A stretch of 64,000 nucleotides of DNA from Angiostrongylus vasorum (lineage: Eukaryota; Nematoda; Chromadorea; Rhabditida; Metastrongylidae), in contig JADANN010000174.1 in the NCBI GenBank assembly GCA_018806985.1, positions 2,818,501-2,882,500 of the forward strand, read 5' to 3'. Both the position numbers and the translations under genes were made by a program. Position 1 is the stretch's first letter; every line of letters starts with the position of its first letter. Below are positions 1-11,220 of the stretch, piece by piece. The notes below the pieces were generated by a model. The model searched no databases and was not told where the DNA came from. It saw only the letters and a program-made list of their open reading frames with translations.

Positions 1-24
1 TTTGGGTATCAAGATTCTTCCGCA

Positions 25-180
25 GATGTTATGAAAGTGACAATGAAAGGCTGAGTAGACTGCGTGTCAATATGAGCTATTGAGGTTCAGCAAAAGGCGA
101 GATCCGCCAAAACATTAGCTATCGTGAAATAAGCATTGCAGCAACAAACTTGCGTCTACTCATCACAACAGTAAATTAAT
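25..180 (+). mobile_element. degenerate PLE terminal repeat
   Basis: The stretch matches PLE terminal repeats: CAATATGAGCTATTGAGG then a damaged hammerhead core (AAGGCGAGATCCGCCAAAAC, 92-111) and ATTAGCT. No coding sequence. Confidence 0.35.
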
Positions 181-204
181 GAAGAAGGGGGCTAGTGATT
201 GGTG

Positions 205-447
205 TGAGTGTAGCGCAGCGGTTAGAGGCGCACCGCAAGAGAACCAGGCTCGCCAAACCTTCCATTTCTCCGCGGTCAGTGGATTGGTACCAGATCTGTC
301 TGGAGAGGATAGCAGCACTGAATCGGTACATCGGTAGGCAAGACGAGTCATAAAATAGGGCAGATATGCACTCAGTCACCTCTAACGGTGCTTGACGAAG
401 TCGAATGTCCTGCGCATCCCTCAGGGATGAATCAAGGCCGAGAGCTT
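205..447 (+). repeat. tRNA-derived SINE, family 2
   Basis: A-box-like GTAGCGCAGCGGTTAGAGGC at the start, then the family body (CTCGCCAAACCTTCCAT, GTCGG-like, GGTACCAGATCTGTCTGGAG, ATCGGTAGGC) and the tail TCAGGGATGAATCAA. The consensus elsewhere is GTGTGGCGCAGTGGTTGGAG with B box GGGATCGACCCC. Confidence 0.65.
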
Positions 448-879
448 TTAGCTTTTCTAGGCTAGCAATTACACGTTTAGATCATCCGAAACAGCACAAA
501 ACAGATACTGTGGTTGACGGAGGGAAGCAGGTTAATCTTCATCTTCTGATCTCAGGCATCTTTATAAATCCAATTACATAGAGACAATTAAAGATCATTA
601 GTATCAAAGCATCTTAACAGTAAGCTCTTATTCTACCACAATGAAATTTTTATATTCTGAAATCTGAAAATCTGGAAATCTGAAATTCCGTTTTTTTTCC
701 TAGCTTCTCGCCAAGAGTTTTGTTTTTTTAAGAAGTAAAGTGACTAAACAAATAAGTGGGATGCCGTTGACCTCATATGGCGATTTCATCGAATGCAACT
801 TTGTTCATGCTTGTGGCTGAAGTGGTACAATTCAAAAATTTCAGGTGCCTTTTTTACGATCTAATAAAAGAAATAAAGG

Positions 880-1148
880 ACAAAGCTCTCGGCGTGGATC
901 AGTCTTTTTAAGCATGCGACATACATTCGACTCCATTAAGCATCGTTTCGAAGTGATTGAATGCATATCTGGCCTTTACAAAGACTCGTAGTGGCCTACC
1001 GATGTATCGATCCAGTGCTACTATCCTCCTAGACAAGTCTAGTACCAGCTTGCCGACTCCGGAGGGATGGAAAGCTTGTTGCACCAAGAGCGCGGGAATC
1101 GATCCCATGTGGATTGCAGGGCGCCTCCGACCACTGCGCCACACGCGC
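880..1148 (-). repeat. tRNA-derived SINE, family 2
   Basis: Reverse copy: ends on the plus strand with GACCACTGCGCCACACGCGC (A box side) and starts with CTCTCGGCGTGGATCAGTC. Confidence 0.7.
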
Positions 1149-1439
1149 AGCGATTTAATAACACTTTTAATTATGTGCCTTCGTTTCTTTGCTTACCAAA
1201 TTTCAATCTTAAAAAAATTTGAGCAAAAATAGCATTCTATGGAAATCGCTCATTTCCGCGCAGGGATTCCGTATAGTCCATTCATTCTATTCTATAAACA
1301 TGTAAAGTGCTCACTTTTAAAACTTCCACGTAAGGATAAATTCTCAGCAGTTATCGAATGAATGGCGCGCTCACAAAACCGTAACAATGTTTGAAGCAGA
1401 AGCGATCCACTACTCCTTCATTGATAAGCTAACACGAGC

Positions 1440-1625
1440 GTGATAAAAGGACTTTATTTGGCCAACGTTTCCGCGCCTTCGCTCTTTTCACGGCTGAGGA
1501 GAAGGTGAAGGGGCGGAAAAAGTTGGTCAAAAAAGTTTCTTTTATCAACCTTGGGTTAGCCTGTCAATGAAATGGAACATATTGATTAGTCATTTCGAGG
1601 TTAACGGAAAGTCGGTTTTTCAAAC
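1440..1625. mobile_element. PLE-type foldback terminal remnant
   Basis: CCAACGTTTCCGCGCCTTCG on the plus strand resembles an inverted hammerhead core. It is followed by the usual 3' end (TTTCGAGGTTAACGGAAAGT CGG...). Strongly decayed, no coding sequence. Confidence 0.3.
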
Positions 1626-1754
1626 CTACTCGGTGTTTTTCATGGTAAGCTAAAATGTTGCCATAAAAGTTTTTGTTCAACTAAGGTTTCATTGGGTGCA
1701 TCATCCTCATACCGAGATCAAGCGAAATTGGCTTTACAAAAGTTTTCTTTTTTT

Positions 1755-2105
1755 ATTTTATTTTACTTGACCCGTCTTCACGTCTACCGCGCGGATCCCA
1801 ACACTTCTCAATTCGTTTCCTCGCATCCTTTGCCCACAAAGATCTTCCAACTTTTACGATGGCTTCGGTTGCTGCTTGAGGATTTTCATTTCATCTTGAG
1901 TGCCGTAGAATGCTGGTCGAGAAATGCTCCCTAGAGTCCTGAGATAACCCGGCTGGAGCGTTCCAAATTGGATTGCAGAGGGCGATTTTTTTCCCAGACA
2001 AGCCCGGTACCAACTTGCCGACCCCCGGGGGATGAGAACCTTGGGTGGCCCAGAGCGGAATCGAACTAATACCATGCTCGTGATGACGGACATCACTAAC
2101 AAACT
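1755..2105 (-). repeat. tRNA-derived SINE, family 3
   Basis: Reverse copy with GCCGTAGAATGCTGGTCGAG and the tRNA-like head near 2040-2100 (GAATCGAACTAATACCATG on the plus strand is the inverted B box region). Confidence 0.6.
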
Positions 2106-2109
2106 GCTA

Positions 2110-2755
2110 TCCGTCCCCCTTTACAAAAATCTCACTAGCAGAGGAATTAATCATCAAGTTAGATTTCCATTGAGAGTACAAAAGGATTACTAGAAGAGGA
2201 ATTAATCACCACAAAGTAGCCGCGACATCCATGAAATAAATTCGCTTTTAATATATCCTTAGGCAAATAAATGACTATGAACTATGAGTAGCGGCCCCGC
2301 ATATTTCCATTCATTGCTTAACTTTTGCGAACTCCTCTGACGGCCATTGCTGAGTACGCGGGAGCCTGTCTCGGTGACCGAAACGAGATTCCAGCCGTTT
2401 ACACTCAGCCTCCATGCGGAAATTTTCGATTTGTTCTGTTGATTGAACACTCCAGAGTACACAAGAAATCAGGGTTCAGAGGATTTTCCTCTACAGGGCG
2501 TAGTTTTATTACGCAGTAAAAAACAACCAATACCGAAGATGACATTAGGAAAGGCTTGAACTCCTTCCGGGACGGCAGTCGTCAATAAAAGCCGTGCTTC
2601 GGTCATTTTTTTCTTGTGACTTGTTACCGAGTTTTGAATGCTCTCACTAAAATACTATTAATCCTCTTACTATTGATTAGTTAGGTAGTTCTTAAATAAA
2701 GGTTTCGTTAATGCAGAGGCTTTAAATTTCATGCAACGCCAAAAATTAAACAGAA
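2110..2755. other. no gene recognised
   Basis: A GC-richer patch at 2320-2470 is open in two frames, but neither product is recognisable. Confidence 0.4.
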
Positions 2756-2759
2756 ATAA

Positions 2760-2875
2760 AACTACAGTGATACTGAGATGTTTGCAAAACTCAGGACCGC
2801 AGGTGTCTGCGGTGGGGAACGAACGCGATATTACCATTTCCGGCGGCTAACGCGTTCACCACCACACCATACGGA
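2760..2875 (-). repeat. tRNA-derived SINE, family 1
   Basis: Minus-strand tRNA-like head starts ATGGTGTGGTGGTGAACGCG at 2875; B-box-like GTTCGTTCCCC follows; tail GTTTTGCAAACATCTCAG. Confidence 0.6.
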
Positions 2876-2899
2876 TCCTCCAAGAACAGAAATGTTTTG

Positions 2900-4080
2900 G
2901 AAAAGAAACTCATCAGAACTTAGGGCAGAATATTAATACGGCTCACAAAAAACAAACGAATAAACAAAAGAATATAATAAACATAGAATAGAAAAAAATC
3001 AGTAAAAAGATCGACAAGTGTGAATTGAACGTCACAAATTGTTACTTCTCGCGTTGGCCTTGTAGAACTACAGTGACCAAACATCAACTTTTTTAAAATC
3101 AAAAGCAAGCGAAATTCGTGCCATCTGAGTGTGAATTCTAGTGGATTGGACTTCTTACAAAACGTCTTTAGTAACCAGATGACAAAAATTGACTCCTTTT
3201 CTAAAATCCCCAGAATACAATATGACATGGGAGGGGACACTTGGGCCGTACTTCAATTACTACGCACAGTAACGGTCACGTTGACCACGGATCAGATTAC
3301 AATGACGACGATAATAAACTATCGAGCGACGAGTTCACGAGTCTGAAGAACGGCGCAGAACTGTGGCTGATGAAAGAGTAACGTACTAGTAAGAAAATTT
3401 GCTCATTGCCGATATCGAGATACGCAAAGTCACGAAATCTTATCGATAACGTTAATTAAGGCAAAAAGCGTCTCGGATCCTTCAATGAGCCAATGATAAA
3501 AAAGATGTCCTGGAGTTGTGCCAGACGCCAACGTCTCATGGCTCCAGGGCAGTCGTGCTCTCTCGATGTCTCCGGCTTGCGAATCGATCTGCCCTCATGC
3601 TGCCTCCCGAGAAAATGAACTTGCGGCGGCTCATCGCGAACGTCGCGTACTCAGAACATCCTCGATTTCAAGCAGGACTACAATCGTTGTCACATTACAG
3701 TATGATCCCAGGGATGCGCACTGTTCACGTGTATGGTGCAGTTAGTGAGTGAGCCGTCTTGACGCTTCAGCTTCTGATCTTTCACGCAGAGGGCGGAAAC
3801 CTAATGCATACCTTATTAATCGAATCTCGGCTACGTAACTATATCCATCACGTTCAGCGATAAGCTTTTTACCAGTAAGAGTTTTTCAAGCTTTTTGCAA
3901 GATACTTTCAAAATCCACGATATCATACATTTATGAAGATTGAAGGCAAACAGCGGTTAAGAAGTTGTGTTCAGAAACCGAACAACGCTATAAAGTATCG
4001 TTTTAAAATAATTTAGAACAACTGTGTAGTGACACTTTGAGCATAACAACAATGATGCTGAGATATGAATATAAATTATA
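2900..4080. other. no gene recognised; GC-rich open patch at 3510-3750
   Basis: 3516-3752 is open in two overlapping plus frames and runs into a GTGAGTGAG donor-like site. It could be a single exon of an unknown gene; no family recognised. Confidence 0.3.
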
Positions 4081-4484
4081 ACCTCAGGTGGGTTTCCAAC
4101 CCGCGATTACACTTCCCAATATCAGCTTAACTAGGTTCAATACTGATTTGCACTCTCCAGGTCAATCTCGTCGACGAGTATTTGCTGATGGCACGAATGG
4201 TGGAGTAAAAAAAAATCGCCTAAGAGAAAGACAAAACAATGATGTGGTAGATAGCACGAGAACAACAGAAAGGATATTAACGGGTTCGAAGCCCAGCTGT
4301 GGTTCTGAGTTGTGCTCACTTCTAAGCATCCTTGTGGTTGTATTTCACATAACACTCTGACGTGAAAAAAAGAGTAGGGAACAAATGAAAGTCGGGATAA
4401 TGTGATATTTAAAGCACTTCACATTGAGGTTGACATTGCTTTAAATTCCGCATTAGCATATTTGTACTTTTCTATTTGTCATTG

Positions 4485-4850
4485 AGGGGTGGATAGCACA
4501 GTAGTAGTGGTGTCCGTCATCACGAACATGGCGCTAGTTCGATTCTGCTCCGGGCCAAACTAGCCTCCCACGCCATCGGGGTCCGGAAATTGGTTCCGGA
4601 CTTGTCTGGGAAAAGGAACACTATCCGCATTCCAAAATGGGAACGCCCCAGCCTGGCTATCTCAGGAGAGAATCGACTCGACCAGTATTCTACGACACTC
4701 AGGATGAAATGAATATCCTGAAGCAGAAACCGAAACCACACGTGAAGTTGGAAGATTTTCGTGGATAACGGATGCGACGAAACGAATCGAATGTGAGAAG
4801 TGGTCGGATCCGCGCAGTAGACGTGACGGCGGGTCATATAGAATAGAAAA
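4485..4850 (+). repeat. tRNA-derived SINE, family 3, best copy
   Basis: A-box-like GGATAGCACAGTAGTAGTGG, B box TAGTTCGATTCTG, then a long body ending CGGGTCATATAGAATAGAAA. About 360 bases. Confidence 0.7.
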
Positions 4851-5479
4851 ATAAAAGTAAAAAATAATACTCGTCATTGATTTGTAAGAAGAAACTTCAC
4901 CAAAAAGACTGAAAGTCATTCTTTTTTTGTTCCAGCCCAATCACTGAATCATATGATAGAAGGAACTAATTAAGGACGCCAGTAACAAATTGCTCGATAA
5001 CTATTATTATGCTGTCTTATTACACTGCAAGGAAAACTTCAGCCCACACAAAAGAATTAAGCTCTCGTTTTATATCACAGAACACAGTAGATAAAACCTC
5101 ATGCAGCTCAAGTTTAAGGTCTCCTTATTATGAGTTAGGACTCCTAGACATTAGAATGGATACACGCCGAGTTATAATGAATCCAGCTGAATGGATGTGA
5201 AACAAAAGAGCAAAGTTGAAACTGCAAAGTTCATTTCCAAGTGTTTTTTAAAGAACATTCGTGAGGACCGCAAAGTGCGTCATGAAACACATGGCCTTAC
5301 CTCAGCTGATACCACCATATTAACAAAACGGGCCAGTTGATGTCGTCACCAGCCACCTGTCATGAAGAACTATATAGCACTTCACCTAAATATTAGTGTT
5401 GTTCTCGTGTAGAATCGTGATTAGAGGTGCCCAGCAGTGGTGCGTGATCACTGGTTCGACTCCACGCCCTGCTCAAACC

Positions 5480-5690
5480 AACCCATCCATCTTTCCTAGC
5501 CGAATTGATTGAAGAAGGAACAACTGTGGACAACCGACTAGGATCAATCCGGCTCTGAAGAAGGCAAAGACGCCAAGGCGTTAGCTGAATGAACTTTTTT
5601 TCTTTATCTATCCATCTTATGTTAGCTTATCAATGAAGAAATGCATAATGATTAGTCACGCGGAGGTTCGAGGAAAGTCGGTTTTGAAAT
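5480..5690 (+). mobile_element. PLE-type terminal repeat, variant family
   Basis: GGCTCTGAAGAAGGCAAAGA begins a hammerhead-like motif (5549-5587) whose GAAA is changed to AAGG. The 3' end follows at 5650-5685 (GAGGTTCGAGGAAAGTCGG). A tRNA-like B box (GGTTCGACTCC) just upstream at about 5455 suggests a composite insertion. Confidence 0.4.
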
Positions 5691-6274
5691 AGTGAACTGA
5701 CAATCTACCTTATAAGGCACATTGATCATTCATACCAAGGTTAAATAAAGGTCGGTTTACAATAACAATCAATCGACACATCGGTAGGTCCGAAAGTAAT
5801 TGTATAGCCGAAGTTGAATCCATTCAGTTCAGCTCTATGGTGTTATGAATGGAGTCGATTGCGTGCCGCATCCACCGGAGAGTGTGCAGCGCAACATTTA
5901 ATCCCTAACGCTTTGCCACGTATACGCATTGGAAGCAATGCAACAAATGCGCGATTATAACATATATTTCTTCATTTGGCTCCATCGGTTAGACAGCAAT
6001 GGTTTTGCTCGCAGTGTAGAATAAACTACTAGAGAGAGATTACTGTAGCAATTTGCCTGCCAGCGACCTATGAAAGGTCGTCGTGCCTAATGTATTAATA
6101 AAACTGATTCCACATTTTATGCGCTTCACATGTTTTTTTATGGAGACAACGAACGAAAGGCCTTTCACTTGAAAGTTGCTTCTATGAATTTTCAAAGTGG
6201 GAACGAAAGTGTTTACAGATGTCAAAAAATGTCGACAGAAATCCACTAGCCGTAATCGACTTTAATAAGTTGGA

Positions 6275-6560
6275 ATGAGGGAGTGAGTGGCGTAGTGATA
6301 GCGTTCCTGTTCATTACGCGGACGATCCAGCCTACCTATCCCACAGTTGAACACCTCCTCGTGCTCACCAAGCATCTCATCCCCCGGTGTCAGGAAGCTG
6401 CTAACGGGCTTGTTCGTTCCAAACAAACTCCCTCCAGGCCACGTACGAACGCCTCAGCATGGCTATCTCATAACTGCAGGGAGAATCATCTTCAACGACA
6501 TTCGCAAAGAAGACTAAGAAATCCTTAAGCAAAGAGGCGAACCTATACCTAATGTGATAC
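6275..6560 (+). repeat. tRNA-derived SINE, family 3, degenerate
   Basis: GAGTGGCGTAGTGATAGCG head and a body that includes TGGCTATCTCATAACTGCAG; diverged. Confidence 0.45.
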
Positions 6561-7084
6561 CTGTGATTTCTCGTCACGTAATAGTAAAAAAAACTTGAAA
6601 TGAAAGGTAGATTTTAGAGGTAATGTGGTTACTGGAAAGGGAAGAGTTAAGGATAGAATTGCGCCATGATGAAAAAAAGAATCCAATCCAATTGGCACAT
6701 GGGACCAAGTGTTCATTGTTAAATGAATCCAAATATTAGGAGAAGCAGTGGTAATGTAAGCACATAAAAGGCCAGAACTTGATTCTCCGTCTAGGTGGCA
6801 TCCTCAGCTTCATCTATTTCTTTTTACACCAGTCTAAAGTGCCTCTTGTTCATCAGAAAATTTATAAAGTTCCCATTGCTGAAACATTGAATTTAGTCTT
6901 CCCCGGTAGCAGACATTTTGAGTGGAACGCTAGTAGAATCTCTTAGCAGTAGAAGCCAAACAGACGATTTCCCAATGTGTAACTTTTTTAAAGTAATAGG
7001 CAGTAAATGAAATTGGGATTTCAACTGTACTCTCAGTTGAAGTGGATCCAAAGGGGTTTGGTGCTTAACACATCATTCCTATCG

Positions 7085-7275
7085 ACGGCTGATTGCTGAT
7101 GTCACCGTTAGGGTAAAAGGATACTTGCTGATAGAAATGCAAATGAAAGCCCTCAGTGGTAACACTTGGGGCCACGGAACGGGTTATCGCCGGTTCGAAT
7201 CTGCCCTTGGATCCAAGTTTTGCAAATATCTCGGCACCATAGCTGTGGTTGTATTTCACACAACAATAGGCAGTG
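7085..7275 (+). repeat. tRNA-derived SINE, family 1
   Basis: CGCCGGTTCGAATCTGCC B box, then CCAAGTTTTGCAAATATCTC and TGTGGTTGTATTTCACAC. Confidence 0.5.
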
Positions 7276-8217
7276 AATAAAAAGTTACACATTGATACCA
7301 CAGTGTTTTAACTTAAATTTACTACTTGTTCTTGTTTAAGCACAACCATAAGGATATTTAGATATAAGGAAAACAAGGAACTTGACGCGTGACTGCTGAC
7401 AGCAACGACAGGGTAAAAAACTTGCTGAGAGAAAGGCAAAGCAAAAGTCTAGGTTGGTATGTTGGGCACCAGGTGAGCCGCTGGTAAAGCTAATATTGAG
7501 TTCGAAGCCCAACTGAGGCTTTTAATCACTGAGTCGTTGGAAAATAGAGACACGCTTTTAAACCATCGAAGCTCAGGGATTTGATCTGTCATATTCAGTA
7601 ACATTTGCCATATATCCATTTGCATTCAACAAATCCGGTTATTCTTGATGATTTCCGAACGTATTCGTATTTGACCTAGGCTTCTTTCAGCGGTCAGCTA
7701 AAGACTGTACGAGTTATCACAGTATAACTGCGGAAAAAAGTCGAAGAGTTGACAATTTTTTTCAGTTTCTTATGCGGGAAGAGAGAGTATTAGACAGAAT
7801 AGAGAAGAGCTTCTATGGAAGTGATCAAACAACGTAGGTATCTTACGATTGTCATCTTAGGTACATTGAATGTGTCAATAATGAACAAACCAGTCACGAT
7901 GAAGACGGGAATGAATAAACAAATCAACAGGGCTTCCAGTTATGCATCTAATACGGGACCATTTCGTGAGCATTGTGTACCCACCATCAGATGTGCTCAC
8001 GACATGCTCCATTCTTAGGCACATCTGGAAGAAAACATGGGTTTCGGAGGTAACTCACACCTGATCAGTCACCTCACACCTATTGAGAATGCGGTTGGCT
8101 GCTCTATTTCATCAGAGCCACCTTTTCGACACCTCACTACATTTTCCCAGTTAGTGTCACCGGAATTTGAGGATCTGATTCCGGATAATTGGATGTTCAG
8201 GAAAAACTAGTTCTAAA

Positions 8218-8487
8218 AGCTTTTGGCGTTGATCAATCCCCTGAGGGTTGCGCCATGCATTCGACTACATTACGCATCGTTTGGAGGTAATTAAATGCAT
8301 ATCTGGCTATTACAATGACTCACAGTAGCCTTCTAGTGTATCGAGTCAGTTCTGCTATCGTCGCAGACAAATTTGTCTTCAATTTGGCGACCCCGGAGGG
8401 ATGGAAGGCTTGGTAGAGCAGGGGCGGAGAGATCGATCCCATATGTGCGCTGAAGAGCGCCTCCGACCACTGCGCCATATGCGTCCA
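8218..8487 (-). repeat. tRNA-derived SINE, family 2
   Basis: Reverse copy from TTTTGGCGTTGATCAATCCC to GACCACTGCGCCATATGCGT. Confidence 0.7.
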
Positions 8488-8924
8488 AAAAACTAGGTGC
8501 TACGTAAATGCTTATTAGGATATACTAACACGATCAGCAGAAGACTAAAAAAAACCAAGATTTCGCGATGTGCATTCTTCGAGATTCTACCGAAAGAAAA
8601 CGATTACAAATTCATGCAGTATTTAGAGCAGCAAATGAACGACAAATGCTCCGCGATCAACTGACAGAAACCCTATTGTTCTTTCAACTCATTACGATTT
8701 ACATTATGAAAAAAGCATGTGGTATTGCAGTCGCTATTTGGAACTTTGACTAGCAATTCTATAAAAAGAATTAGTCGAGTAAAAAGGCCATACAAACATT
8801 TCTGACCTAGTCGCAGTGGCCTATGTTGATAAAAATTGGCGTAATTCGAATAACGACTTTCGTTATCGGAAAATAGACCAGAAAACGTTTTCAATGAGGA
8901 ACTCTTTGTTTCATGAAAGTACCC

Positions 8925-9305
8925 CGACATGTCCTCCCAACGGTTTACCGCCTCATCGTGGTTGGGAGGTGTTCCTGGATGTTGGGCAGCGATGTACAGC
9001 TGCGGGATTCATGCCCTGACAGAGTCTCCCAATCAGTGAAGGAGTGCTGCGTTTCCACCAGGAAGCCCAACTAAGAGTAAATCAATAACAGGACCCACCA
9101 CCTGAAGATCTCCCTGTGATCCACAAGAGCGATAACCGCATATGGTGGTAACGACCTGTGGCAGACTTTGGCCGGGCTGACCTCGGGACTCCAGGGAACC
9201 AAGGGAAGCACAATGGCCAAACCAGCAGAACTCCGAAAAATGCAGTGCTAGGACACGCACAGCCACTGAGGATGGGCTGTCCAAATATCCTAGTGAGTAC
9301 CCTAA
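8925..9305 (-). repeat. 390-bp interspersed repeat, family 4
   Basis: Opens on the plus strand with TCCCAACGGTTTACCGCCTC and ATCGTGGTTGGGAGGTGTTC, includes CAGACTTTGGCC and ends near TGGGCTGTCCAAATATCCTA. Recurs in both orientations. Confidence 0.65.
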
Positions 9306-9451
9306 TATATAAGTGTGCCAAATTTCTTCGAACAGAACGAACGTGGTTAAAGACATTTCGTTAAAAGTGATGAAGAAATGATTCACAGTTTTTTCTTCGA
9401 TAAGCAGATACGAGGTTGGTATTATAGATTATAGCACTTATTAGCACACAA

Positions 9452-9489
9452 CATCTAACGTTTCTGCGGTTTCGCCTTCTTCAGAGCAT
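9452..9489 (-). ncRNA. hammerhead-like motif, PLE A 3' terminal repeat
   Basis: Minus strand: UGCU, intact core CUGAAGA, stem II with GCG/CGC, GAAA, CGUU, AGAU. Stem I has a mismatch. Confidence 0.5.
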
Positions 9490-9779
9490 GGAAACTCAAA
9501 TTAGCATGTGATCTACTCAGCCAGGCACTTTCATAACCACAGCATACAAAAATTTAGCAAACAACTTTGCATTCGCATAATAAACAGCTTCATTTAAACA
9601 TCCACTGCTTATTCGCTGCAAGTAATCCAATTAGTTGATGGAAAGCAGCCGCACAGAGTAATGCATGGGCGAGGACTGTGCCTGTGTCAGGACATTGAAT
9701 CAGCCTAAGGTATGGCGCTAAGTCACACGTGATGACAGGACGCTCCTCCTTGCTGTTCATTTTTGATTTTTTGGAGTTG

Positions 9780-10659
9780 AACCAAACGGTTCAAGAGTTT
9801 TACGTGCTGATGTCTTGGATTCCTGTGCGAGGATAGTGACTTTAACTTCAAAATCATCCCCATTGTGTTTCTGTGCCCAATGCGCGACTAGTCGTGTGTT
9901 TTGTTTTCGATTTAAATTTGCCAACTAGGTATTCCTTCAAACGAGAGCAGAGTGGCCCACCTGTTTCGCCCACGTATTCTTCCCCACATGCTTTACAAAA
10001 GATTAAGTACACAGTACCCGAACTAATGCAACCACCGTCTCGAGCTTAGGACACGTTATACAGTTCTTCGTTGTGCATTGACAGTCACATAGGCGGTTAC
10101 AAACTAGCTGGCGTCTTCGAGTGTGCGGTCGTATTTCTATCGTTGTTGCCGAATTCTCTATCGGCTGTTCTTAAGCAACCTTTTATAGCTGCACCTATTT
10201 CGCTGGAAATAAAGGGCAGGATAAACGGGACCTTATTCCCGCTAGAATTATCGTTTTGGAGAGTGGTTTTTTCTCCACGCCTATCGAGAGGAGTTACAGT
10301 TTTGTTGAAATTCGAAATGGCTACTTGCTAGGCCAGTTTCAAAGAATCTTCCTTCTGCCCTCTTCCTGTGCACAAACAGGCGGCTGTTCAAAGACATATT
10401 TCTTACAAGCATCCTTTTTGGTGTGAGAGGGATGAGGAGAGATGCAATGAACTACACTATGATTTTACTATCATAGTTGGCATTCATTCGACACCATTTT
10501 TGTAATGCAGCCATTTTCAGATAGGTTATAGAATTTTTTCAGGAATGGAAGCCAATTTTCTTTCGGTTTCTCAGGGATAAACTTAGTGTACTCTGACTGT
10601 TCATTCAATAATTCAAAGCACTTGCTCATTTTCTCTTGTGTTGATCAAGTGACAAAACA

Positions 10660-10696
<37 letters not shown>

Positions 10697-11220
10697 TAGA
10701 ATAATGGCCAGAGGCCGATTACTGGTGCTTCTACCTTGAACACGAAGCCAATGGCAATGCTTGGTGCCAGTCGCTGTCCCATTGCCAACCCTCTAATTTG
10801 AGCAAAATATTTAACGGATCACTTGCAGATAGTGCAGATTAAGCACATCTTTAGGGAGAACCATGAACAGTTGAATGGCGAAGCCACACACGATTACTAC
10901 CCTTCGTGTTGGGTAAGAAGATTGCTGACGGCTTGCATTGCGGAGCCATTAGACACATCAGTACAAAGGGCGGTGACGTCGAAGAACTCCACACGCGCTG
11001 TGAGGATGCGCGTTACACAGACGTTCCAGGAACATTTGAGTATTCGTAAGATGAGCCCGGTATTTGTTTCAGCAAGTGGATAACATTTCGGTTTACAAGC
11101 CAACCTATTCTATCGGTGGCCCCGTCTACATAACTGATGATGGGTCTAACCTTGAAGGTTGAAAGGTCAATATATGCTATATCATCACATGTTACTAACC
11201 TATTCGTTTTCACAAGCAAG
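9780..11220 (-). pseudogene. reverse transcriptase plus GIY-YIG endonuclease relic of PLE A
   Basis: Minus-strand pieces match the other PLE copies in this window: a reverse transcriptase palm with a sequence like SELLNEQSEYTKFIPEKP around 10.55-10.63 kb, a linker with repeated Arg/Lys, and the GIY-YIG domain (LCKACGEEYVGETGG, around 9.95 kb) followed by a short basic tail. Several frameshifts and stops make it non-functional. PLE reverse transcriptases are related to telomerase; the GIY-YIG nuclease makes the target nick. Confidence 0.6.
10662..10692. repeat. (AT)n microsatellite
   Basis: About 15 perfect AT units inside PLE A. Confidence 0.95.

Noticed and set aside
8925..9390. 117-codon minus-strand frame as a gene
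   Set aside because: Lies across a family 4 repeat that recurs at 45, 48 and 55 kb with different frame breaks.
10650..10700. CRISPR-like or regulatory repeat
   Set aside because: Plain AT microsatellite.
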